NCBI RefSeq assembly: GCF_050908995.1
Contig: NC_135130.1
Location: 737,001-801,000 of the forward strand
Direction: 5' to 3'
Source: Andrena cerasifolii
Taxonomy: Eukaryota; Arthropoda; Insecta; Hymenoptera; Andrenidae
DNA length: 64,000 nucleotides
Of this stretch, positions 23,137 through 34,888 are shown one piece after another (position 1 is the stretch's first letter; every line of letters starts with the position of its first letter). The notes beneath the pieces are model-generated. The model ran no database searches and had not been told where the DNA came from. It saw only the letters and a list, made by a program, of their open reading frames with translations. The position numbers and the translations under genes are program-made.

Positions 23137-23527
23137 AACAAGAGGAGCACAGGGTGTGATAGACATCGATTTTAATGAGCCCTGGCACCATAGATCCATA
23201 TCGAAAACAAGTAATAAATAGGTGTCCGAGGAAAAAAAAATTATAAATATAATTAACCATTTTTTTTTTTTTTTTTTTTTTAACGTCGGGGAAATCTTCA
23301 AAAGACACCCTGACGCCTCCAGAGGGGAATCCTCAGGGGCGCCAGGGTAGTGTAGGATTTTTACCCACGGCCACTGTGAAATTTTTAATAATTTCCATTT
23401 AAATATCTCTATTATTAAGGCCCATTGCCAGAAACGCTCGGACACCTATTTACTTATTATCGACATAGATCCATCGTGCCAAGGCTCATCAAAATCGGTG
23501 TCTACCACACGGTGTCCTCCCCTTGTT
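23137..23527. mobile_element. Inverted-repeat element with a retroposon-like core
   Basis: About 90-bp arms pair AACAAGAGGAGCAC with its inverse and share ATCGATTTTAATGAGCC (right arm ACCGATTTTGATGAGCC) and TAAATAGGTGTCCGAG. Between them is a T run of about 21 bases (23260-23281) followed by GC-richer sequence. Read on the minus strand this is coding-like sequence (PGAPEDSPLEASGCLLKISP) ending in poly(A), which suggests a retroposed 3' end inserted in the loop. Confidence 0.65.
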
Positions 23528-24495
23528 AGCATAAAGCATTACATCAGCATGTATTAAATCGTGTGACTTGTAAAAGCTCACATAAAAAACTGTAACACGT
23601 ACATACGCGCGATCCGACAGAAACGTAAACATCTTTCACAGACGCATAGATTGCTCTCAATTATTAATCTGTTGTTATGCAAATAAAAAAACTATAGATG
23701 TTTTCTAAATACGGCAATAAAACAGAAACGGACGTTTAAACTGAAACACGTTTGGTTGCAATATTTATTTCAACCTATTATTCCAACCTAACGTTTAAAA
23801 TGAATTCCAGCGCAATAAAAATAAATCAACCGCCTATATTAGCCATACAATTAAAAGAAATTCGGTGTAGATTGATGCGTTTCAATTTTTGTTATAAAAA
23901 AAGAGATCGATTGGTTAATGGAATATCGCAATTTAAAAAGACAAGAAATATCCTTATTAATGTCAGCAAATAACAATTGCTATGGGAGTATTAATAATTG
24001 TTTCGTTGATAACGAAGGTGAGCGTGAAAGAATCTTTTATCAATACGTGTCACTGACTTCTTTGTAAAGAAACATTTTCAGTGATACCTGCATGCGTTGG
24101 AATATTTGAGAGGAAACTGTTTTAGGGATGATTGCAAAGGTAAGTGCCTTTCAGTTAGTTCTTAGAGACTTTTTAAAGTGTCGAAATATATAAAGTCTTA
24201 TTGAATTTATTGAGACTTACGAGAAACAGAACACTTGAATAGCCCTGCTGGATTCGAAGACAAAAAAAATATTTAAAAGATAATTTAAAAATGCCCAAAA
24301 TACGAATACACATAATTTTGTTCTGCCAATGTCAGTTTCTCCTAAATTTTCGGATTCATTAATGGGTTCTTAAGTTTTAATATACAATGTTGAGTGAGGA
24401 GATTTAAAATCAAACACCGGGAGCTTTAGCGAGCAATATAATTAATCTTTACGTTTCAGTTTAAAAGACGTATGTAAGTACATACATAATCTAAA
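23528..24495. other. No feature recognised
   Basis: AT-rich sequence with one 73-codon plus-strand frame (23752-23973) lacking known motifs. No repeats seen. Confidence 0.4.
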
Positions 24496-24750
24496 CATGG
24501 AAGGTTCAGAAGCCAATCAGTGTAAATCCAACTCTCACTGAAAACGAGTTACGTAAGTTCAAAAATCTCTTTATTGGTAAAACTTTCAATTGATAAATTA
24601 ATTAAGTCACTACTTTCACACGTAAGCAGAACATGGCGGTACTTATATTGAACTCGGAATTGTTAGGCAAAATTATTCAGAGGACAAACACTCTAAATCT
24701 CGGTTTTAATACTAATGGAGTTACACTGATTGGCTTCTGAACTCTCCATA
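24496..24750. mobile_element. MITE, about 255 bp
   Basis: Terminal inverted repeats of about 35 bp carry GTTCAGAAGCCAATCAGTGT on the left and the exact inverse on the right, each preceded by ATGGA. The middle is AT-rich. The target duplication is unclear. Confidence 0.75.
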
Positions 24751-25784
24751 TGTAGTAGAGCTTGTTCATCAACATACATCTTCTAGAAGAACTACTTATT
24801 ATTAACCATTTGGTAATCCATCAGTAATACATCGATAACTCACAATGTAACACTTAGGAGAAGATAAGATCCATACAATTTTTATATATGGAGAAAGTCA
24901 CAGTGTTTAAAAGGAACAGTCCGGCTGCATAAAGAGAGTTTCCTTAACCATCATTGATCATCTCTTTCTCTGCACCACAATTTAATTAAAAAGTTCTGTG
25001 AAACTGGTAACGTTGGCAATAAAAAGAATGTGAATGTGAAGGATGTAATATACGAAAAGTGAGGTAAATATTCCTGCAGTAGTGAATCAAAGTCCTACTA
25101 TTGACATCAAACAAATCACATTGACAACGTGGTGTTAGACAATCAAGTGTTATAAGAAACACGAACGTCGATCTTTGTCTCTAGAGAAAATTAAAGGATT
25201 CCAGAGAACCATTCCATAGAACACGACATAATGATTAACAAACTCTTCGTGCATAGGTACTATAAAATTGATTGCACCATTTAAGGGCATAACTTTAAGT
25301 TTAATCTAATTCAGGTAAAATAATTTTGTACCTTGATGTATTTACTGTTTGATTGGAAATTTTCTTGTTCAGGGTCATTTTAAAGTCATATTATGATACA
25401 GGGTTGAACTCGACCTGAGGTCAGCTATAACACGAGTAGCATAGGAACAAGTGGTTAAGTTTAAACAAAACATTAATCACCTTAGTAATTTAGAAAAAAA
25501 CTGATATTGGCAGAATAAAATTCTGTACATCGTGTCTGCCCCCTTAAACTATTTAAAGTAGATTCTGCGAACATCTAATGAAGATATTTGGGTGTTCCGT
25601 CAGCTGCGACTCATCTTGTATTGTCATTATTGTCACTGCATCACATAATAGATATTTTATTTTATTTTAAACCCACCTTGATTCAGAACCATTTCGCGCA
25701 GAGGTGTATCTTTAACAATAATTATAGTTGGTGCATAGGATGACACAGACTATTCCGCATACTTCCTAGGACCAGCGGCCGCTG
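24751..25784. other. No feature recognised
   Basis: About 1 kb of AT-rich sequence without supported genes, repeats or transposon ends. Confidence 0.4.
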
Positions 25785-26521
25785 TTAAGGGGAGAGCCCT
25801 ATTTAGGACGCTAGGAATAAGGTGATCCTTGGGAATTTTTTTCTGAGAAACTGTTAAGCGGATCTTTTCCAAACTTTCGGGGTATTTTAGTTCACATTCC
25901 AACAATAAAAATTCATTTTTTCGTTACAAAGTGTTCGGTAGAAATGGAGATATATGAACACGTTCGTTAGGACTCGCGCGCCGGAGTTGCAAATTTGCGA
26001 TTGTAATGGTGGCCCCAATTCTTCCCTGAAATAAAAAACCAAGGATTTTCTTATTTCTAGTACAATTACATTGTCGATGTGAACCTAACAAAAGGGAAAA
26101 AAAGTTAAAAGTTGGCAAATTGGCGGGACTTGAAAGAAAAAGTTACGATTCTGCTCCAAGATATTTCGTACTATTTATGGAAAAAGACTTGTTCAATTCA
26201 ATTTATTTATCAAAGTTATAGGTCCATCGACGATGTAATTATACTAGAAATAAGAAAAACCTTGGTTTTTTTATTTCAGGGAAGAATTTGGGCCACCATT
26301 ACAATCGCAAATTTGCAACTCCGGCGCGCGAGTCCTAACGAACGTGTTCCTATGTCTCGATTTCTACCGAACACTTTGTAACGAAAAAATTATTTTTTAT
26401 TGTTGGAATGTGAACTAAAATACCCTGAAAGTTTGGGAAAAATCCGCTTAACAGTTTCACAGAATTTTTTTTTCCAAGAATCACCTTATTCCTAGCGTCC
26501 TAAATAGGGCTTCCCCCTTAA
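25785..26521. mobile_element. TTAA foldback element A (piggyBac-like MITE)
   Basis: Starts TTAAGGGGAGAGCCCTATTT and ends AAATAGGGCTTCCCCCTTAA. The arms pair over nearly the whole length (AGGACGCTAGGAATAAGG, GTTCGGTAGAAATGGAGAT, GCGCGCCGGAGTTGCAAATT). Exact TTAA at both ends is the piggyBac hallmark. Same family as 50338-51069. It is the first of five elements joined end to end. Frames at 25924-26118 and 26112-26381 are mirror arm sequence. Confidence 0.85.
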
Positions 26522-27245
26522 GGGGGTATACCCGTTTGAACCCTCGGAAAATGTATACATTTTGTGGATTTTTTTACAAGTCAACGGTTTGATGCAGATT
26601 TCCCGTTTTTTAACTATGTTTACATAGTATTATGAACTACTTATAAAAAAAGTTTCAGTTAAAAAACTATTGTTTTTCGGAAGTTACGGATACATGTCCG
26701 AAAGTCTCTCGATTTTAGACGGCTAAATGGTGGCCCTAAAAACTCGCGCTACGTTCAACCAATTTACTTCAAATTTTGCATGCAGAATCATAATAAGATT
26801 CCACATCGTCCAACGAAGGCGATTTTGAAAATTTTGAAAAATAAAGAAATGGTGAGAGATCAAAGGTAAAGTTAAATTTTTCTAAGAGAAAAATCCACCT
26901 TTTTCCTTTATAAATAATAAACGGGGAATCGAAATAAAAAAAGCCTTCGTTGGACGATGTGGAATCTTATTATGATTCTGCATGCAAAATTTGAAGTAAA
27001 TTGGTTGAACGTAGCGCGAGTTTTTAGGACCACCGTTTAGCCGTCTAAAATCGAGAGACTTTCGGACATGTATCCGTAACTTCCGAAAAACAATAGTTTT
27101 TTAACTGAAACTTTTTTTATAAGTAGTTCATAATACTATGTAAACATAGTTAAAAAACGGGAAATCTGCATCAAACCGTTGACTTGTAAAAAAATCCACA
27201 AAATGTATACATTTTCCGAGGGTTCAAACGGGTATACCCCCTTAA
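26518..27245. mobile_element. TTAA foldback element B
   Basis: Starts TTAAGGGGGTATACCCGTTT and ends with the exact inverse. The arms share CCTCGGAAAATGTATACATT and TTGTTTTTCGGAAGTTACGG, with the centre near 26880. Its left TTAA is the right TTAA of element A. Confidence 0.9.
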
Positions 27246-27955
27246 GGGGTAACCTCGGAAAATGTGTATATTTTGTGGATTTTCTTACAAGTCAACGGCT
27301 AGATGAAGATTTCCCGTTTTTTTACTATCTCTACATAGTATTATCAACTACTTAAAAAAAACGTTTCAGTTTTTTAACTATTGTTTTTCGGAAGTTATAC
27401 ATACATATCCGAAAATGTCTCGATTTTAGACGGCTAAACGGTGGGCCTAAAAACTCGCGCTACGTTCAACCAATTCACTTACAATTTTGCATGCAGGATC
27501 GTAATAAGATTCGACATCGTCCAACGAGGGGTTTTTTAATTCCGATTCCCAGTTCATTATTTAAAAAGAAAAAAGGTGGCCTTTTCTCTTAGAAAAATGT
27601 ATCTTTACTTTTGATCTCTCACCATTTCTTAATTTTTCAAAATTTTCAAAATCGGCCCCGTTGGACGATAGCTACTGACATACTTTATAAGAAGATTTTA
27701 TTGTTTTTGATTTCAGACACGACATACAGCTGTTTTCAGGCCCACCGTTTAGCCGTCTAAAATCGAGAGACTTTCGGATATGTATGCATAACTTCCGAAA
27801 AACAATAGTTTTTTAACTGAAACTTTTTTTTTAAGTAGTTCATAATACTATGTAAAGATAGAAAAAAACAGGAAACTTCATCAAGCCGTTGACTTGTAAA
27901 AAAATGCACAAATTGTACACATTTTCCGAGGGTTCAAACGGGTATACCCCCTTAA
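27242..27955. mobile_element. TTAA foldback element C (same family as B)
   Basis: Starts TTAAGGGGTAACCTCGGAAA and ends ACGGGTATACCCCCTTAA. It is a diverged copy of B; the left end lacks the GTATACCCGTTTGAA part that the right end keeps. It shares its left TTAA with B. Confidence 0.85.
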
Positions 27956-28435
27956 GGGGAGAAGCCCGTATAAACGGCTTATTTTTATCAATTTTTAGGA
28001 ATACTTTGCAAAGATACCAATGCTCTACTCCTTTCGTAACTTTAAAGGTACTTTATTTAACATTATAACAAGTAAAAAAAAATTATAATAGAAAAAATTA
28101 CAATAAATACAAAAGAAATAGAGTAGTATCTGAAATACGTTTTTTTCGAGATGCAAAACAGACCAATAATTTCTTCTTCAATTTATGTGTCAATTGTAAG
28201 AATATGAACCACAAATGGAGTAAAAAAATTGCATATTTTAAAAATGGCGGAACTTCAAACATATTCGCCAAAAATTCGCGTATTATTTATTTAAAAACAA
28301 TAAGTAAAATTATTAATTTGGTTAAACATTCTGATTTACATTTTGAAGAATATTATAAACTAAAAGTTTGCAAAATTTGAAGTTCATTGGTCAAATAGTA
28401 TTTTTCGTTCGATTTATACGGTTTTCTCCCCTTAA
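27952..28435. mobile_element. TTAA MITE D
   Basis: Starts TTAAGGGGAGAAGCCCGTAT and ends ATACGGTTTTCTCCCCTTAA, giving an imperfect TIR of about 20 bp. The interior is AT-rich and not palindromic. It shares TTAA with C on the left and E on the right. Confidence 0.8.
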
Positions 28436-29150
28436 GGTAGTTCCTAACCAACTATGTTGGTCAAATTAGAGTTGGGTAATAAATGATAAATATAAAGTAG
28501 TATGATACAATAGAAATAATAATAATAATAATTTTTAACATCATGAGTATATATGTTTTAAAAATTCAATGCTAATATAAATAATTGTAATACGAAAATA
28601 GAATATTAAATTGGTTAGCGTAGTGAATTGGAGCAGCAGATCTGGCAACGTCGCATTCATTTGTAGCGTCTTTTATAACCAAAATGTCAGAAAAAATGTT
28701 CATATGAATTTGAATCGTCGTTCGTTATTTAAATGTCTAAACATATCGATTGTGCGACATTGCCACGTTGACTGCTCCACGTAGTTTCTAAAAAAATTGC
28801 ACGTAAACCTATTTTTTATGGGCATTTACGAAGAAACCATGTGGTCAGTTTTGCAGAAATTAATGAATTCATTTTCTGACACTTCGATGTACATTTGTGC
28901 CAATTTTAGTACACTTCTTGAATATAGTTTTCCTGTTTCAGCAGAAAAACTGAAACTATAACCCTCTTTTTTTCGACTCTGCCATATGCCACTGTGTTAA
29001 AATTGCATAAATTTTAATTAACAATTTCTCGATAACTATGTGGTAAATAGATTTTAAACTTTGTACAAGGGTTTCTTGTATTCCAAATTAGTTTTGAACG
29101 CAATTCGAAAGAATTTTTTAATTTAGTAGATTATTCAGGAACTACCTTAA
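28432..29150. mobile_element. TTAA MITE E
   Basis: Starts TTAAGGTAGTTCCT and ends AGGAACTACCTTAA (10 bp of exact TIR beyond TTAA). The interior has an (AAT)n run near 28511 and opposed partial repeats (GGAGCAGCAGATCTGGCAAC, and CCACGTTGACTGCTCC downstream). No transposase frame. Confidence 0.75.
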
Positions 29151-29909
29151 TTACATGACCAAAGATAATGAGAATTTACCGCGGTGCAGGTTACACGATC
29201 AAGGATGTGCTGAATGTCAATGAGAATTGAAACTTCATTAGCAATAAAGATAGAAGTTGCATTTTCTTTGCATTTCACTTTGCTCATTAGCGAAACGCCC
29301 GAACGACAATGAATTTATGCATCGCTTAATTGAAGGAGCCGTCTTTAAATAGTATTTTCACTTCTTATCTCTTTATTTCGTCTTTACGCTCTTTATTGTT
29401 GGCAACCAAGGTCGTAAGTAAAGGAGCACCCCTATCCGGCGTGCCACGGAATATTTAATTAGTTTTTCCAGCCGACAGTCGCCGTCCATAAATGTTAATT
29501 GCAGATGAAGTGGTAATAAAAAGCCCCCGAGTCCTTGGCAGGCCACCCTTCTCTCTTGCCCCCTGAGTCTTACGACGCTTAACGAGTACCCGCAAACATT
29601 ATCCAACGAAACCCACTATAGAGACATTTTTCCCTCGTTTATGGCTTCACTGATATCTTGCTGTACACGATTGCTAAATCTTCAATGTAAATCATAGCTG
29701 ATCTATGTGATTTTTTTTTCATTTCTTTTTTCCTCTTGCTTCTTTTAATTTCCACGTCTCCTTAGATCATTGATATAGCTGCACTTTTTAATATATATCT
29801 CCGACACGAAGAAAATGACACCATTCTTTGTTTTATACCGGTTACGTTAAATTTTAGTAAAAAAAATCATTAGATACGGGTATTAAAGCATTTTAAAACG
29901 CGCACTGTA
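29151..29909. other. No feature recognised
   Basis: A 77-codon minus-strand frame (29373-29606) lies in a slightly GC-richer part but has no known motif or clear splice sites. The remainder is AT-rich. Confidence 0.35.
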
Positions 29910-30367
29910 CAGGCTGTTAAAAAAGTGATGGTCACTATTTTCAGGGATGAATTTACACCTTTGGATTAGTGGATGTTTGTAAAAAAAACTTGTCACAAAA
30001 TTGTTTCTAACATTAAAAATTAATATTATTTTTCTTCATATCAACATATTCTGCTCGCTGAAAGTAGAGAAAGTCTAAAAGGAACCATATGTCGCAAACG
30101 CAACCTTTCCAAGAAAAAAAATTGATAGGTTATCCGTGTATTTGAAACCATTTCTCACATCTTTGAGAAATCGGTGCATTTGCGACATATGGTTCCTTTT
30201 AAACTTCTTCTCCTTTCAGAGAGAACAATATGTTGATATGAAAAAAAATAATATGAATTTTTAATGTTAGAAACAATTTTGCGGCAAGTTTTTTTTACAA
30301 ATGTCCACCGATCCAGAGGTGTAGATTCATCCCTGAAAGCAGTGACCATCACTTTCGTAACACCCTG
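29910..30367. mobile_element. Foldback MITE with TA target site
   Basis: The ends CAGGCTGTTAAAAAAGTGAT and (inward) CAGGGTGTTACGAAAGTGAT are flanked by TA on both sides. The arms of about 200 bp also share TCAGGGATGAAT and TTGCGACATATGGTTCC. A 73-codon frame on the minus strand is arm sequence. A TA duplication and a CAGGG end fit Tc1/mariner-type MITEs. Confidence 0.8.
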
Positions 30368-30648
30368 TACATGCAAGTAGAATACCTATATGATTAAAAA
30401 AAGATTTAGCATAGGGTATTCCTTATATTTATTCTGGCGAAGGCAAGTTGTTTATATTTCAGAAACGATGTATTTTACCCTGTTGTAATTGATTTCATTT
30501 GTTTCCTTTTTGTACTGCAACATTTTATAGTTAAAATAATAAATTTATTACTTTCTTTCAGAAATGGGAGAGTAGCTCTTAAAGGAACATTGCGATGTGT
30601 TTGTCGCTCATTTTGTTGAAATTTTACGTATTTATGTAAGTAGCAAAA

Positions 30649-31109
30649 TTAACCCTTCGTTAACCAATACATAGAATGTCCTGGATATTCGTGGAATATC
30701 TCTGTTTTCTCAATTACCGAAATAGCCTACCTTCTGTGTCCAAAATGAATACCTTTTTCCAAAGCCGCCTTACAAACTATTTTTTTATTTCAAAATATTA
30801 CATCTGAAAAACAACTCTGTAGATTTTTAGCATCTAACATTGAAATTTGTAAAAGTTACAATTTTTTGAAGATTTTTTCGTATTTTCTTGACATATGGTA
30901 ATCTAGATTTTTTTTTCATAACTTGTGATAAAATTTCAATCAAGAAGCTTTTGGGATACATTCTAGGGACTTCAAAATTGACCCATGATATTTTTCATAA
31001 CGACTGGATTCTTTGAATGAGAATGGCAGTCGTCCAAAAATTGCTTTGGGTGTGAGCCATCAGTATATCAAAGTTGATCGGAAAAATAGGTGTGTCAATG
31101 AAGGGTTAA
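30649..31109. mobile_element. TTAA MITE (CCCTTCGTT family), copy 1
   Basis: Starts TTAACCCTTCGTTAACC and ends CAATGAAGGGTTAA. The second copy at 59935-60363 has the same ends and shares ATGAGAATGNCAGTCGT, GGTGTGAGCCA and CAAAGTTGATCG internally. piggyBac-like by the TTAA sites. Confidence 0.8.
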
Positions 31110-32273
31110 AGATAATATGTATGTACCTACCTATATTTTTTTTAGTTGAGGTAATTTAAGTTTCATATAATAGTTCGGGAACTATTGGAACTGCAAGAGC
31201 TTCTTAAATGAGTGTTTTATGTTGCTCATTTGTATGCATCAATGTGACGTGAATAATAACAAAAGAATCGCAATAGGAAACTGAAAAAAATTATTTTGAG
31301 CCTATAGTTTAATTAAAACAACACTGCAAAGTTTCCATATCAATAACAGAGAAAACGGGATAAGAAATGAATAATTAAATGCTTAAATGCCAACGGACCA
31401 CCAATATAGATTGTATTTATAAATATTATTTTATTTTGCTTGCATCTACGAGTACCCCTTCCTTTATAATTTGTCAGTGTTTCTCACATTAACTTACATT
31501 GAACGATTCATAAATTTTAAAAAATAACGAGAAATATTTCAGTTAAGAATAAAAAAAGAATTGATCATAATCAAAGAATAATTTATCTAGTAAACCGCAA
31601 AAAAATAGAACAGCCGAAAAGTATTAAATGATTAATTGCAGTTTACTAAATGTTCAATTTACTGCGTGGTTACCTAAAAAACTAGTAACGCTGTGCCTTC
31701 TACTGCCAACGTTTTTAGTCTGCTCGGGCGAGTTCGAAATTGTGGAAAAAATCGTTTGAAGCCCCGACGAGAGGAGAAGACAGCCGAGAAAAATCAGTGA
31801 CGATCCTCGTGGCGCGATAGGAGGATGGGGATGGCCAGAGGGGTCGTAGGAGCAAAGGCAGAAAGAACGGAATTTAATTAAGTAAAATTACTGTCGCGCG
31901 AAGAGGCGAGAAGCAAACGGGGAGAGGAGAACCAAAAGGAGGGAGATGGTGGCCGAAAAGGTGGCGATGCAAGACGTTACATGGGGAACAAGGGAAGGGA
32001 GGAAGACCGGCATAATGATCTCATCCCTCGATAAAAACGTAGTAATAGAAAGTAAACGAATTCAAGCAAGGCGGAAGCCTCGCTTCTTGCCGCTTTCTTT
32101 GCACTATAACTCTTGGAGTCGCTGTATCAGCAGGATATCAGTGACGTACCACTTTAATTCGCTGCGTAACTTCTCCGAGAATAAATGTATTATTTTTTTT
32201 AGTAAAAATGATTAAACTCACCTATAAGCATAATAATATTATTTATTGAAAATTCTATAATTTTAATCTTCTG
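31110..32273. other. No gene recognised; purine-rich GC patch
   Basis: 31640-32060 is markedly GC- and purine-rich (GGAGAGGAGAACCAAAAGGA-type sequence) against AT-rich surroundings. An 89-codon frame crosses it without a known motif. A promoter or 5' untranslated region of a host gene is possible but not shown. Confidence 0.3.
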
Positions 32274-32480
32274 CACAAATATTGCATGCCCACTTTTAGC
32301 GTTTACGCATGCAATGGTACATAAGAGTCAGGGACACCCAATGAAGAAAAATATTACCTTTGACAAATTTATGAAGTAGATAATGCGATTTTTATACAAC
32401 ATAAAGAAACAGTTAAGAAACATTTTTTGCATATAAAAGTGCAAATTTTATAAAAATGGACATACAATATTTGTACACTA
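32274..32480. mobile_element. MITE, about 205 bp, related to 5.2-5.5 kb
   Basis: Inverted ends CACAAATATTGCATGCCCAC and (inward) TACAAATATTGTATGTCCAT. The body shares TTTATGAAGTNGATA, ATTTTTATACA and AAAGAAACAGT with the 5165-5512 remnant. Confidence 0.65.
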
Positions 32481-33165
32481 TGCAATCGACATGTAACTCC
32501 AATTAATTATTAAGAATGATAATAAATTGAAGGGTGGGATGCAATAAACTAGCAGTCGAAAATGGGAAAAATTATTGTCCAAACGCTAAGAAAGATTGGA
32601 AAATTAAATATTGTTAAACTGAATTTTAAAAATATAGTGTTGTAAAGCTCGCCACGACTCACATTTTTTCTATTTACAGTTTGTTTATCCAATCACTACT
32701 ATTCGAGCTGAAAATTATAAACAAAAAATTTTTCATCCTCCAAAATCATTATTTCTTTAAACATAAATTGCGATAACTTGAGTAAATATTAACGGATCGT
32801 TATGAAACTTGAAACATAACTTCAGAAAACTCTAGCGAAGCCGTAAAATGTATGCACAAAACCCTTCTGTTAACAAATGTAATAATATTTAATTAAAAAG
32901 TAATACTGGACATAACCCATGTTTTTCAAGGTTCGCCGTTAAAAAGTGTCGAGGAAATTTTGAGGTACATATAACTTGCAGCGACAAAGTTTTTCCCTAA
33001 TATACAAGGAAGATTTCCACCAATTTTTACACTGATTAATAAATAATTGTAGAAGATATGACGATATATAAATCCCGCGCGGCACCAACAGTCAACGCGA
33101 GTGCTGACTGCTAAGTAGCGCATTATACGCGGCCGCTGACTACGTGTTTCTTCGAGCGAGAACCA
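32481..33165. other. No feature recognised
   Basis: AT-rich to 33050, then GC-richer. A 206-codon minus-strand frame (32926-33546) overlaps the DIRS gag coding strand and is its shadow. It may include the DIRS terminal repeat, which I cannot delimit. Confidence 0.35.
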
Positions 33166-33172
33166 CTTATAA

Positions 33173-33508
33173 GTGGTAGGAAGTGTGATAAAAACGATGA
33201 GAAAAAGGAAAGGAGGAGATTTGGATATGGCGGCGTTGCGCAAGAAGTTCAGGGTCCTGCAGGAGCAGATGGATAATCTGCAGGCCAAGAAGAGCGAGGA
33301 AAGCGAATCTGAGGAAGAAGTTAGAGAGACCAGCGAAGGCAGCCCCCAAAAAAGGGGGGATTCAAGCCCGGGCGATCCATCCACAGGAGGAGAATGGAGA
33401 GGACAAGGAAGAAGAAAAAGATATATTGGACAAAATTTCCTTTCCTCTCGGTTTGCCCCCCTTTTTTGTATAAAAGGACGAGGAAGAGAGTCTATCGCGT
33501 ATGCATAG
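33173..33508 (+). pseudogene. DIRS-like gag, N-terminal part
   Basis: A 111-residue frame; the likely start is the internal methionine at 33197 (MRKRKGGDLDMAALRKKF). It is charged and coiled-coil-like: LQEQMDNLQAKKSEESESEE is followed by a proline/serine/glycine-rich stretch. Its place directly upstream of DIRS-type gag and RT supports it as gag. A MITE follows at 33558, and the gag frame is not continuous afterwards. Confidence 0.55.
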
Positions 33509-33557
33509 ACAATTTTAGATTTGTCAAACAGCGGCGTGATCGGCACTTGTTACTTTA

Positions 33558-33669
33558 AAGGTGCGTCTCCACCAGCGTTCGCGAACTGTTCACGAACAGA
33601 CGATTCCTAGGAAACTCAATTCCCATACCGTTCGCGAACAGTTCGCGAACGCTGGTGGAGACGCACCTT
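33558..33669. mobile_element. Short palindromic MITE, 112 bp, copy 1
   Basis: AAGGTGCGTCTCCACCAGCG and its exact inverse form the ends, followed on each arm by TTCGCGAACTGTTC. TA flanks both sides. Copy 2 lies at 56464-56557. Here it is inserted within the DIRS gag region. Confidence 0.85.
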
Positions 33670-33671
33670 TA

Positions 33672-34012
33672 TGTACTCATACGAACATCGTACACAAAAA
33701 TAGTCTGATAAAGCCGACAGGCATGTTAAGGAGGCGAGAGTTGTGGTCCAGACTGCCAGAATACACGCAGGTTCGCACGACGTGCGAATAGTTAAGCAAT
33801 TAATTAATTACAAGCGAAGTATAGACAGATGCAGATTCTCGTCTGTTCCGCTAGCTCGATCTCTTGCTCTCTATCTCCCTCCAATTTTTCTCCCTCCTTA
33901 TACGCTATTGAGTAGAGACACACTTACTCTCGCACGAAGTTTGGGTAATTACAGACTGTTATCTCGTTTATTCTTCGACAACGCAGATAGTTTTTCATAA
34001 GAAATCTTGGTA
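33672..34012. other. Non-coding segment inside the DIRS gag region
   Basis: Between the two gag parts. The 76- and 85-codon frames do not resemble gag. It could be a further insertion or a diverged gag segment; no ends could be defined. Confidence 0.3.
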
Positions 34013-34015
34013 TTA

Positions 34016-34520
34016 TAGAGAACAGACAGATTGTGCAACAAAGGAAGTCAGATGAGAAGGAACTGGAGGAGGAAATATCGCTAGATGATGAACTTGCAGA
34101 AGTTTTTGGACAGGATCCCTTAACTTCCAATGCCCTGAAAAATATTGGTTTGAGAAGGGTATTAAGAAAGAACAGAGCGATAACTTGCTCGAGAAATATG
34201 TAAGTCCGGTTGGCTTGTACCTAGGTCCCAAAATTAAATCAGGAGATCTCACTAAAATTACCGAACCATTCAGAAGCAGGGACCTGCATATGTGTAAGAG
34301 ACAGCAATTGGCGGGTTCGGCCTTAAACTGCCTTGGAGCTGTCATGACCACCATAATCGACAGAGTACTCCTTATGGAAAAACTGCACGATGCTGGCAAC
34401 CTCATCGTCGAACTAATGCACAGTCAGACAAGATCTAGAATGGCTTTCATCTTAGCAGGTGTCGATAAGGACACAAAAGCGATGCTTGAGAATACCAAGA
34501 GAAATGATATAAAAATTTAG
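34016..34520 (+). pseudogene. DIRS-like gag, conserved part, frameshifted
   Basis: One frame gives LDDELAEVFGQDPLTSNAL. A frameshift then leads into KNIGFEKGIKKEQSDNLLEK and YVSPVGLYLGPKIKSGDLTK, which fits the DIRS gag pattern (charged K-G---E/K---LL-KY--P-N...P-L). It continues through an Ala/Leu-rich helical region and ends at 34520. Inactive. Confidence 0.6.
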
Positions 34521-34546
34521 CGGAGACGTTTAAGGAGGCCAGGAGC

Positions 34547-34807
34547 ATGGAAAAGGTGGCAAATTCCACAAGGAAGCAGTCGGGCCGCAGAAATCAGTCG
34601 CAGCTAGCACCTAAACAGCCTGTAAACTCCAATAGCCTGCAGGGAAGAAGGCTGATCCCCAATCAGGCAGGCAACCGAGGTCACCAATCAGGCCAGTACA
34701 GACCACGTCTCACCTTCAAAAACAGGCCACGGAATCAGCCCTTCAACCAGCGAGTACAGTGTCAGGGACAGTCCAGATCACGGAGTCGGAACCGAACGAA
34801 ATACTAA
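34547..34807 (+). pseudogene. DIRS-like gag C-terminus, basic tail
   Basis: 86 residues rich in Q, N, R and G (for example QSGQYRPRLTFKNRPRNQPF) without a zinc knuckle. Basic Q/N/R tails at this position bind RNA in retroelement gag proteins; that role is inferred. It lies just before RT. Confidence 0.5.
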
Positions 34808-34888
34808 ATGTACTTAAACCTGCAGAGAGGTTAAAGTTCTACGTAGATAATTGCAAAGAGATTACCTCAGATAGGTTTATTCTAAACT

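Noticed and set aside
32926..33546. A 206-codon minus-strand frame, one of the longest in the window
   Set aside because: It is antisense to the DIRS-like gag and its leader, with no motif of its own.
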